Of a stretch of 33,944 bases of DNA, positions 16,701-24,426 are shown in pieces (positions within the stretch are counted from its first letter, which is position 1; each line of letters opens with the position of its first letter). The translations under genes and the position numbers were made by a program. This DNA comes from Candidatus Roizmanbacteria bacterium (GTDB taxonomy: Bacteria; Patescibacteriota; Microgenomatia; UBA1406; GWC2-37-13), in contig JAPLYQ010000142.1 of NCBI GenBank assembly GCA_026395475.1, positions 1 to 33,944 of the forward strand, read 5' to 3'. The notes beneath the pieces are model-generated. The model saw nothing but the letters and a program-made list of their open reading frames with translations. It was not told the origin of the DNA and ran no database searches.

Positions 16701-18321
16701 AGTTACAGATAGTCTTGCTTCTAAAGCTAAAATAGCTACTTCTCAAGAAGCCCGAGTTGACTTTAAAGAGAATGAGCGTGATATAAGAAGTTTAGGTAAA
16801 ACTACAAAAGAACAATTAAGTTCTCTTGATACCTTGTACAAAGATAACAAATTAAGTATTTACACTTATTATGCCGATACTTTAAACATTCAACTGCAAG
16901 CACTTGACAAGAAGAAAGCTTTGTATGAGCAAGAACGTCAAGTTGCATTTAAAGCAAATAATGATGTTAAAGCTGCGGACTTGCTAGGAAGAATATCTGA
17001 TATTGAAGCTGAAAAAGAAACAGCTAAAGAAAATATTATCCAGAAGAAAACAGCAGACCTTGACGCTTACAACCAACAATTACAGCAAGTATTAGCTGAG
17101 GAGCAAAAACTTAAAGGTAACTTGGTAGAAAGTGCATTAACTACTTACAAAGAAGCTCATAAAGATTTCTTGGAAAAAGCACAGTTAACTGCAAACTACC
17201 AAGGTAATGACCCTGAAATGTTAAAAGCTAAAGCTCAAGCATTAGCTGGAATAGGTGCAGTTAAAACTGGGGAAACTCATGCAGGATATAATGCAAGTTT
17301 ATCTGAAATTGAGAAAAGTTCTAACTTGATAATGAAACAACACACTGAACGTAGACAAACTATTGATTCAATGCGTGAAAGTGGAGCTTATTCTCCTATG
17401 TTTGCTCAAATGCAGTTAATGAAAGAGAACAAACAAGTAATAGAAGATTATACCAGAGAACTCGAGAAAGCACAAGAAGAACAAGATAAACTTATAGCAA
17501 AAGGTGAAAAGCCAGCTGAGCAAGATCAACTTAGGATGCAGACACTTAAGAGCCAACTTACCATGCTTAAAAAGGAATCTCAAAGCATGTCTGATACCAT
17601 CGTAAATAATATGGGGAAAGCCTTTGATTCTTCGTTTGCCAACTTGATTACTGGGGCCAGTGGTGGTAGAATGGCGTTTAGACAATTTGCAATCTCAGTT
17701 GAACAAGACCTTGCTAATATTGCAGCAGCAGAAATACGAAGTGCAATATTTAACTCTTTAGGGTTAACTTCTGCAACTGGAGTTGGTGGCGGAGGATTAC
17801 TTAAAATGTTAGGAGGTGCTTTTACCTCTGTACTTGGTGGTGTTATGGGAAGTGGTTTAGGTATGTCTGGAAGTGCATCTCAAAATGCAGCTTTATCTAA
17901 AAGTATACTAGCAACTAAAACGACAGGCACTATGTTTGCTAACGGAGGTATGTTGAAAAGTTCTGACTTATCCCAATACTCAGGTTCACTTGTCAGTTCC
18001 CCAACACTTTTTAAATTTGCCAATGGAAGTAATACTGGTTTAATGGGGGAAGCTGGAGCAGAGTTTATTCTACCTGCTGCTAAGATGGCAAATGGTAAAA
18101 TGGGTGTTCGTGCCGTAGGCGGAAATACTGGAAGTAATGTTGCAATTAAAAATATTAACATTACAGTACAGCAAGCAGCTAATGCAACTCCAGCTCAGCA
18201 AGGCGAAGTTATAGCAACACACATGCGTAAGCATTTAGTTACCTTAATACAGCAGCAAACAGCTAATAATTTACGAAGTGGTAATTTACTTAATCCAACT
18301 CAAATGCAAGTAGGTTTATAA
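13759..18321 (+). CDS. Tape measure protein
   Basis: 1520 aa, coiled-coil rich, central tape-measure-like segment (LRQNFAGFQASTSLAGASLESTWGMFTNLNTVITGLHLT...LLPGAFASFAASM), Gly-rich hydrophobic C-terminal region; GGAGG SD. Confidence 0.92.
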   Translation: MANKNLVIKIDVDGNGVTSAFKVMQEEAGKVKKAVETIGSTQAIELLKKSINSIAPALQQQNKYLQEFQAKLDKLNASTMPEILKPSSAARSASAYDKKLSPLLGQIQEAIAQLNLLDRKLANTIGLKLGKDFTGGANLKQTLITQNAGSASGEQADAWIAAAKKQQEDRLKEISLLNRTLGNAETKGLEEWNKQSVLRDENFAKNLQKFEAEQIAKRAKQQQELAAFHQQANANIVATGIDPAGLQHRQRQSDIEEAFRRADERNAQVERRLQAQSEARQNRIISARTALQGTGQDTQQIQLEVARDNAIRIDGERSYRARRAEYALQSFNAERRLEEQLASIRTQAASGTLRAPQATTQRNAAMASYREALGNLPDLNEPIRQHQSLFLRVGALTAAYRILNTAISTVTSGITSIPKVGIELDAARASLEATMGSVAGAESALKALNAEANRTGINISTLRQNFAGFQASTSLAGASLESTWGMFTNLNTVITGLHLTADKANGVFLAMAQIFNKGRVQSEELVKQLGNLLPGAFASFAASMDILPSELSRRMKAGMVMANDVGKNGKTVMENFIQFYTTKFAPAFAVASQGVNANFERMDTSFTHLGEAIYARMQPSLLSVIKTITSVTDSITGLVNGTNQMSDAMSATLAAASVVATTGLVGLALQIGSTTVVAKGLQVVLSSFSPLAAGITLVATAFGLIATKAMEASKNVSAVGAAYEAQKAAEDKIRAEAEARKTPTTLDVALENDPAYATYNKQLNDLKKQRNNSTEKVKSYSQSNPLLESAKLLPEFLLNRAENVSNKFGEPAANFITGIGNLTIPSMKQKHLKELADNDKDLEVKITADRDKAAKRVAEEFAETEKERKKTLDTQQQAALDEANLILKKTEVLEAPPKSAEEARLKAIAKYAKDWKDELKAAKEKVALHKEFEARKAKATAEGIPFGEKWNELPETHQANLQTIANIEQGRQPFIDSKVKEVTDSLASKAKIATSQEARVDFKENERDIRSLGKTTKEQLSSLDTLYKDNKLSIYTYYADTLNIQLQALDKKKALYEQERQVAFKANNDVKAADLLGRISDIEAEKETAKENIIQKKTADLDAYNQQLQQVLAEEQKLKGNLVESALTTYKEAHKDFLEKAQLTANYQGNDPEMLKAKAQALAGIGAVKTGETHAGYNASLSEIEKSSNLIMKQHTERRQTIDSMRESGAYSPMFAQMQLMKENKQVIEDYTRELEKAQEEQDKLIAKGEKPAEQDQLRMQTLKSQLTMLKKESQSMSDTIVNNMGKAFDSSFANLITGASGGRMAFRQFAISVEQDLANIAAAEIRSAIFNSLGLTSATGVGGGGLLKMLGGAFTSVLGGVMGSGLGMSGSASQNAALSKSILATKTTGTMFANGGMLKSSDLSQYSGSLVSSPTLFKFANGSNTGLMGEAGAEFILPAAKMANGKMGVRAVGGNTGSNVAIKNINITVQQAANATPAQQGEVIATHMRKHLVTLIQQQTANNLRSGNLLNPTQMQVGL

Positions 18322-18758
18322 TGACGGTAACAGTATACTCTCTTGATGCTACAGTTACAAGTATAATTCCAACTGGAGTTACTGTAGTACCTAAGAATCT
18401 TTCTCAATGGATAAGTATAGACCAAGGTTCTGCCAGTAACCCAACTGAACGTACTATAATATCTCAATATGGGGATGGTTACAAGCAAATAGCGGAAGAT
18501 GGGGTTAATGCTAGAATATCTAAGTGGGATTTAGTGTTTGTACCTTTACAAGATGGGGTACCTGTAGGTACACAATATAAAACAGATATGTTTAATTTTA
18601 TTGCTGCTGTAGGAACTAATATCTGGTTCTATTGGACTCCTTTAGGAGAAACAACTCCTAAGAAATGGCTACGAGTTAAAGATACATTCAAACCTACCCC
18701 TTTAAATGCAAGTACGTGGCAAGTAGCCTTCAGTGTTGAACAATACTTTGGAAATTAA
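18321..18758 (+). CDS. Minor tail protein, lambda gpM-like
   Basis: 145 aa; YGDGYKQIAEDGVNARISKWDLVFVPLQ...WFYWTPLGE...FSVEQYF matches gpM pattern; directly after tape measure. Confidence 0.75.
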   Translation: MTVTVYSLDATVTSIIPTGVTVVPKNLSQWISIDQGSASNPTERTIISQYGDGYKQIAEDGVNARISKWDLVFVPLQDGVPVGTQYKTDMFNFIAAVGTNIWFYWTPLGETTPKKWLRVKDTFKPTPLNASTWQVAFSVEQYFGN

Positions 18759-18761
18759 CTT

Positions 18762-21700
18762 ATGAGTACCATTCCTTATACACCTAAATTACGCGGTGGA
18801 GTAGATAAAACTGGATTAACTTCAGATGAAATTGATGCTAATTTTGCTGGTTCTGCTAGTGTAGCTAATCAAGCTGCTGCTCTAGCTGACCAAGCAAGTA
18901 TAGATTCTACTACGGCCCTTTCTACAGCTAATTCAGCATTAACCTCTGCTTCTTCAGCAAGTACAAATGCAAGCAGTGCTGTAACCGCTGCTTCAACTGC
19001 TCTAAGCAATTCAACGACAGCTATAAATACTGCCAATACTGCTAAGAATACTGCTGATACAGCAAACACAAATGCTGCAAATGCAGTTACAACTGCTAAC
19101 TCAGCTAACACCTCTGCAAATACAGCAGTTACAACTGCTAACAACGCAAGTACAAAGGCAGATACAGCTACAAGTGTTGCAAATACCTCTAATACTAATG
19201 CAAATAATGCTGTAAATACTGCTAATACAGCTAGTACAAATGCTACAACTGCGTTAGCGCAGTCTAACAATGCCATAGATATAGTTAATTCCAGTACCTT
19301 AGTTAATGCTATTGTGAAAGATTCTAACAATAATGTAGCCATGAGTAATGTAAATTTAGGTGTAACCACAATTACTTCAGTCGCAGGCACAACAATATTA
19401 ACAGCATCATCGACACATTATCAACGCATTACAGGAAATTTAGCCCAAACAATTAAGTTGCCAGGCCAAACAACAATTCCAGTTGGCACTGCTTTTATTA
19501 TTGATAATGACTCTACTGGTAGTGTAAGCATTGTTGATAGTGCAAGTAATGTGCTGGGCGTAGCATCCGCAGGTAGTCTTGTGTTTGTTTATTCAACATC
19601 AAACGCAGCAGAAAATGGCAACTGGTCAATTTATAATTATTTGCCAAACCAAACATTTGTTAAAGATGGTATTTTGCGAGTTATTAATGGCGAGGCAGCG
19701 TGGGATTCTACGGCTTTACCCTCAAAATTAAACGGACTAGCAGGTAAAAATTTATTTAACATCAATGACACTAACTGTGTTGTTGGTAGTTATGTTAATT
19801 GGACAGCCGGAGTATTGACAATAAATGGATCTTACAATACTACGGGGTTTATCCCTGTAATGGCAGGCACAACCTATACTTTATCTTTTAAAAATCAAAT
19901 TGCATGGTACACATCATCAGGTACTTATATATCTGGTGATAGTAGTGCAACAGCACAACAAACAGCTCCAGCAGGTGCAGCTTATTTAAGATGTTCAGTT
20001 AATGTTGCTTATTGGACGTATTTTCAAGTCGAAATGGGATCGTCTGCAACATTATTTGAAACTTATGGCTCTTATTTAGATAAAGCATGGATTAAAGAGG
20101 CTTATCTTCCTCTAAGTAAAACAGCATTTGGGGATAGCGGTAAAAACAAATTTAATTTAGCGACAGTTACAGCAGGTTATATTGATAGCACAGGCGTGTA
20201 TTTTCCAAGCAGTACTTACAGTTTTTCTGTACCTATTCCTATTTTGGCGAGTACGGCTTATATAGCAAATCAAAACATGCGCTATATAGCATTTTATGAT
20301 GTTAACAAAGTGTATATTTCGGGAACAATAAATGTAACAAGTATTACAACACCCTCTAACGCAGCTTATACGGTAGTGTCTGTTGCAACTGCGGGACTAT
20401 CTATATTTCAACTTGAAATAGGAGCAATTCCAACCACGTATGCTTCATTTTATTATGGTATAGCTGCATCGGCTTTATTAAATTACACGCCGCCATCCGT
20501 GGGCACGGTTAGTACATCCTCGCTTATTGATAAAGCTGTAACTCCTACTAAAGCAAGCTTCTTTGGGGCAAGTAAAAATTTATTTGACTATACAAAAGTT
20601 ACCAGCGGGTTCTATGTTAGCAATACTGGCAGCGTAAATGCTAATGCAACTTATGGATATTCAGATTTTATCCCTGTGGTTGCGGGGAGCTCTTATATAA
20701 TATCAAGCAATCAAATTAGATTTAGTTGTTACTATGCGGCTGATAAAACAACAGTAATTTCGGGAGGTATTTCATCTAATACATTGGCTCCATTTAAAGT
20801 TCCAGCAGGAGCGGCCTACGTTATTATATCGGTTAACGCTTCTGTGTTGTCGATAACTCAGTTAGAGCTAGGCACAGTTGCTACTAGCTATGCAAGTTAT
20901 CAGCCAAGCTTTGATCCTCAGTACTTGTACTCTGGCCGGGGACAGACAGTTGATGATATTATCATCCCATCAAATATATATTGTTTAGTTGGAGCCTCTA
21001 CTGTAGGCACTATTGAGCAGAGTAACATTTACTTTGCATCAGTATGCCGCGGTTATATTGACGATAAATTATTATTAACAACATCGACTTACGGTAAAAA
21101 CTATAAAGAGTGCTGGCGAATTGAGGCGGGTAATACTTCTGATGCTAGATATAACATAACTAGCGGATCTTTTGCGCTAAATATACAAGCACAAAACAGA
21201 CAGTTAAATCCGTTAGTTAATGCTACAACAACGATTAATCTAGTTAGTAAAGCATCAACAACAGCAGTTAGATTGTTAGCGTTTGGTGACTCTATGACAC
21301 GTGACGGAGCTTATGTTAATCAAGTATTAACTAAGTTGCCTAATATTATTACTCAAGGGATAAGACATTATTCGCCAGATTACTCTGTTAACTTGAACCG
21401 CGAAGGTCGAGGCGGTTGGACACTCAGTAATTATATAAACAACTATATGAGGGCGGACGGATCAGACTCCCCTTTTATGTTCCCATCCGCGTTAGCTAGT
21501 AATGTGTACCTAGGCAATACACAATTCTGGAAGCATGTTGTTAATGCGGACGGGCCATCATCTAATGACGATTTTGCTGGGTTTGAAAAGATAGCAATGG
21601 GCTGGACAGGCTCTAGTTATATCTATGATACAAACGGTTATCCTATATCTCCAGCAACTGGAAGTATTGTTTATGACCCAACATTAACTACAGGAACTAA

Positions 21701-22286
21701 TTTTCAAAGGTGGACGGGTTCGGCATGGGTAACAGACTCTACTCAATCTTATGGCTGGTCTTTTAACTTTGCAAAGTATTTAGTCCGTTATTCTATGGCC
21801 TTCCCTGATGGTAATCCTACTCATTTTAGTATTTTGATGGGGGCTAATGATGTAGGTAGTGGCTTTGCAAGCAATGGGGATTTTGCAACTTTTGTATCTA
21901 ATCTTGAAACTATAATAACTAGCGTGGCAAGCGCTGTTGTGGGCATTAAATTTATCATTAACTTATGCCCAGTTGGAGCTGCACAAGATGGTTGGGCAGG
22001 CACAACAACACAAAATTCAGAGCAGTACAGACAAAATATTCAAAAACTAGCTAGATATCTGATTACAACGTATGACAACAGCACATCTCTAGCGCGTAAT
22101 ATTTATATAAGTGATATGCAGGCTTTCTTAGACCCCGTTAATGGGTTTGATTATGTTTCAGTCCCTGCTAATATTTATATGGGTACAAACATAAGCAGAG
22201 TTAATAACACAGTCCATCCCAATGTTACTTGCGGGTATTTACAAATGGGTGATGCGCTGGCTGCTGTTGTACAGGCCACCAGATAA
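18762..22286 (+). CDS. Tail fiber-like protein with Ala/Thr/Asn-rich coiled stalk, three repeated beta modules and C-terminal SGNH/GDSL hydrolase domain
   Basis: 1174 aa; LRGGVDKTGLTSDEIDANF N-terminus; heptad-like TANTANTAxN repeats; KNLFN/KNKFN/KNLFD modules; LLAFGDSMTRDG (block I), GRGGWT (II), GANDVG (III), NTVHPN (V). Confidence 0.8.
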   Translation: MSTIPYTPKLRGGVDKTGLTSDEIDANFAGSASVANQAAALADQASIDSTTALSTANSALTSASSASTNASSAVTAASTALSNSTTAINTANTAKNTADTANTNAANAVTTANSANTSANTAVTTANNASTKADTATSVANTSNTNANNAVNTANTASTNATTALAQSNNAIDIVNSSTLVNAIVKDSNNNVAMSNVNLGVTTITSVAGTTILTASSTHYQRITGNLAQTIKLPGQTTIPVGTAFIIDNDSTGSVSIVDSASNVLGVASAGSLVFVYSTSNAAENGNWSIYNYLPNQTFVKDGILRVINGEAAWDSTALPSKLNGLAGKNLFNINDTNCVVGSYVNWTAGVLTINGSYNTTGFIPVMAGTTYTLSFKNQIAWYTSSGTYISGDSSATAQQTAPAGAAYLRCSVNVAYWTYFQVEMGSSATLFETYGSYLDKAWIKEAYLPLSKTAFGDSGKNKFNLATVTAGYIDSTGVYFPSSTYSFSVPIPILASTAYIANQNMRYIAFYDVNKVYISGTINVTSITTPSNAAYTVVSVATAGLSIFQLEIGAIPTTYASFYYGIAASALLNYTPPSVGTVSTSSLIDKAVTPTKASFFGASKNLFDYTKVTSGFYVSNTGSVNANATYGYSDFIPVVAGSSYIISSNQIRFSCYYAADKTTVISGGISSNTLAPFKVPAGAAYVIISVNASVLSITQLELGTVATSYASYQPSFDPQYLYSGRGQTVDDIIIPSNIYCLVGASTVGTIEQSNIYFASVCRGYIDDKLLLTTSTYGKNYKECWRIEAGNTSDARYNITSGSFALNIQAQNRQLNPLVNATTTINLVSKASTTAVRLLAFGDSMTRDGAYVNQVLTKLPNIITQGIRHYSPDYSVNLNREGRGGWTLSNYINNYMRADGSDSPFMFPSALASNVYLGNTQFWKHVVNADGPSSNDDFAGFEKIAMGWTGSSYIYDTNGYPISPATGSIVYDPTLTTGTNFQRWTGSAWVTDSTQSYGWSFNFAKYLVRYSMAFPDGNPTHFSILMGANDVGSGFASNGDFATFVSNLETIITSVASAVVGIKFIINLCPVGAAQDGWAGTTTQNSEQYRQNIQKLARYLITTYDNSTSLARNIYISDMQAFLDPVNGFDYVSVPANIYMGTNISRVNNTVHPNVTCGYLQMGDALAAVVQATR

Positions 22287-22384
22287 TGTTTGGATTTACT
22301 TCTCTTTCTCAAGCACCTTTTTCAAGTACATGGAAAGGTGCTTATAGCTATACTAAAGTATTTTTAATTACCTTACAGATATAA
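22286..22384 (+). CDS. Very small ORF (32 aa) following the fiber gene
   Basis: MFGFTSLSQAPFSSTWKGAYSYTKVFLITLQI; start overlaps the fiber stop (TAATG). FGFTSLSQAPFSS resembles the N-termini of short tail-associated phage proteins. Confidence 0.35.
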   Translation: MFGFTSLSQAPFSSTWKGAYSYTKVFLITLQI

Positions 22385-22413
22385 TTCTTAGAACAATATC
22401 GGGAGTATAAGAT

Positions 22414-23007
22414 ATGGCCCCTAATTTACATACACAAGGAAATAGGTTAAACCCAGACTCTTATGTGGAGTTACTTATTTTAGATGCAAGTATGCTTAAC
22501 AGTAAAATGCCTTCTGGTACAGACTATAATACATTTAACCAAAACTCAGACAATAAATACTATCTAACAAATTCACCTCCCGAGAATGGAAGCAGCGGTA
22601 TTATGTTTAATGGTAAACTATACTTGTCCTTTCCTTACGAATTAGGCAATATCGACACCCACGGAGATGGAACTGCAAATAGTAAACCTACTCTAAGTGT
22701 AAGTAATACTAATCAATTCTTTTTAGCCGCTGTAATAAGCTTAGGAGACCTTGTAGGAGTTCAAGTTACAAGAATACGTACCTTTTACACTTATTGTGAT
22801 AATGGAGATACTCCTGACACTACACAAATATATCCCCTTGAAACTTGGGTAATAACACGCAAAGAAGCTCAAACTAAAAGTGCAATTCAATGGACTTTAA
22901 GTTCTTTCTTAGACCGTCCAGGACTTAAGCTTCCACGCTTACAAATATTTACAGATTCAGTTGCAGGTCATGTAGGATTCCCAGGCGTAAGTAGGATTTT
23001 GATGTGA
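22414..23007 (+). CDS. Minor tail protein, lambda gpL-like
   Basis: 197 aa between gpM/fiber and gpK; position and SD CGGGAG. Confidence 0.6.
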   Translation: MAPNLHTQGNRLNPDSYVELLILDASMLNSKMPSGTDYNTFNQNSDNKYYLTNSPPENGSSGIMFNGKLYLSFPYELGNIDTHGDGTANSKPTLSVSNTNQFFLAAVISLGDLVGVQVTRIRTFYTYCDNGDTPDTTQIYPLETWVITRKEAQTKSAIQWTLSSFLDRPGLKLPRLQIFTDSVAGHVGFPGVSRILM

Positions 23008-23726
23008 TAAAAAATATTGACTTTTTTCAGCAGCATGTGCTACAATGTTACCCACAAGAAGCAGTTTGTACTGTAAAAAATGGTATAGCTGTTGCCCGAG
23101 AGAATATACATCCAGACCCAGTTAACAACTTTGCACTAAGTAAAGAGGTTAGCTTAGAGGTGCAAATTAACAGGGAAAGTATATTACATTCACACACATT
23201 TATACCGAGAACAACTGAAGATGCTAGAGTTCCTTCTTATGAAGATATGGTTGGCAGAAAAAGTACCAATATACCTTGGGGAATTGTCCATTGTGATGGT
23301 ACGAATGTTTCTGATATACTTTGTTTTGGTCACATTAACAATGAACCATTGCTAGGTAGATATTATTTACATAATGTCTTTGACTGTTTTACACTTGCAA
23401 GGGATTTTCTTTATAAGGAATATAACTACGATGTAGGGCTACATCCTAGACCCTCTAACTGGGTAGAATGGAATCCGTATTATATAGAACAAACTTGGGA
23501 TACCTTGCCTTTTTATTCAATTCTAGTTAATCAGTTACAATATGGGGATATCTTATTATTCAATATTGGGAGTAATATAGTTAACCATATTGGGATTTAC
23601 ACAGAAGATAATAAATTCATACACCATTTACATCAAAGATTAAGTTGTGAAGACAATCTTAGTAAATGGAATAAGCAATTTAAACGTGCTATTAGGTATA
23701 AACATGGAAACACAGTGTACAGTTAG
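23004..23726 (+). CDS. Tail tip assembly protein gpK-like (JAB/Mov34 N-terminus, NlpC/P60 C-terminus)
   Basis: 240 aa; LHSHTFIPRTTEDARVPSYEDM (JAMM-like), DCFTLARDF Cys motif, NHIGIY His motif. Confidence 0.82.
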   Translation: MIKNIDFFQQHVLQCYPQEAVCTVKNGIAVARENIHPDPVNNFALSKEVSLEVQINRESILHSHTFIPRTTEDARVPSYEDMVGRKSTNIPWGIVHCDGTNVSDILCFGHINNEPLLGRYYLHNVFDCFTLARDFLYKEYNYDVGLHPRPSNWVEWNPYYIEQTWDTLPFYSILVNQLQYGDILLFNIGSNIVNHIGIYTEDNKFIHHLHQRLSCEDNLSKWNKQFKRAIRYKHGNTVYS

Positions 23727-24426
23727 ATTATATGGGGAATTAGCTGAACAGTTCGGGGATAAAGAACATACTATGCTTGCAAAAGATATGGTAGATGTTG
23801 TGCGTGGACTTATATCTAACTTTGGAGTTCAATTCAAACATGTATTTGCTAATGGAGTTTATCAAATAGTTCTAGGAGAGAAACACGAAGATTACGTAAC
23901 TGAAAAAGATAAACTTCTTTCTGAAAAGTTAATACAATTCCCAATTAAAGAACAATATGTACATATTTTTCCTGCGGTGCAAGGAGCTGGAGGTGGTGGA
24001 AACCAAATCCTCTTTGGTTTTGCCTTAGTAGCACTTGCGTTTGTAACTGCTGGAGCAAGTTTAGCTGTTGAAGGTGCTTTTGTTACAGCTACTTTAGCTG
24101 ATGCTGGTTCTATGGCAGTAGCTACATTTGAAGTTATGTCAAGTTCTACTGTACTATCTTCTTTAGCTATAGCAGGAGCCTTATCTATGGTTGGAGGAAT
24201 TATGTCCTTATTTGTTCCTGTTCCTAAGATGAATTATAGTGTGGCACAAAGACAAAGTTTTATCTTCGGGGGCCCCGTTAACAACACACACCAAGGTGGA
24301 GCAGTTCCAATTATCTATGGGGAGTGTATGACAGGAAGTACAGTTATCTCTGCAAGTATTCAAACAGCCAATGTAAATTGGAACATGTTAACTTATGAAC
24401 AGGTAATGTCTGGTGTCCAATATTAA
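23704..24426 (+). CDS. Tail assembly protein gpI-like
   Basis: ORF track start 23647 lies deep in gpK; ATG 23704 (METQCTVRLYGELAEQFGDKEHTM) gives the usual gpI start; C-terminal PIIYGECMTGSTVISASIQTA. Confidence 0.75.
   Translation: METQCTVRLYGELAEQFGDKEHTMLAKDMVDVVRGLISNFGVQFKHVFANGVYQIVLGEKHEDYVTEKDKLLSEKLIQFPIKEQYVHIFPAVQGAGGGGNQILFGFALVALAFVTAGASLAVEGAFVTATLADAGSMAVATFEVMSSSTVLSSLAIAGALSMVGGIMSLFVPVPKMNYSVAQRQSFIFGGPVNNTHQGGAVPIIYGECMTGSTVISASIQTANVNWNMLTYEQVMSGVQY

Noticed and set aside
18869-19390. 173-aa minus-strand ORF inside the fiber stalk
   Set aside because: Low-complexity Ala/Val/Leu translation produced by the antisense of the Ala/Thr/Asn repeat; no SD and fully contained in a well-supported CDS.
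22356-22385. Possible promoter before gpL (TATAAT at 22380)
   Set aside because: No acceptable -35 at 16-18 nt spacing; AT-rich background makes an isolated TATAAT weak evidence.
23647-23703. Upstream start of the gpI ORF
   Set aside because: Would overlap gpK by 80 nt; ATG 23704 gives the conserved TVRLYGELA start.
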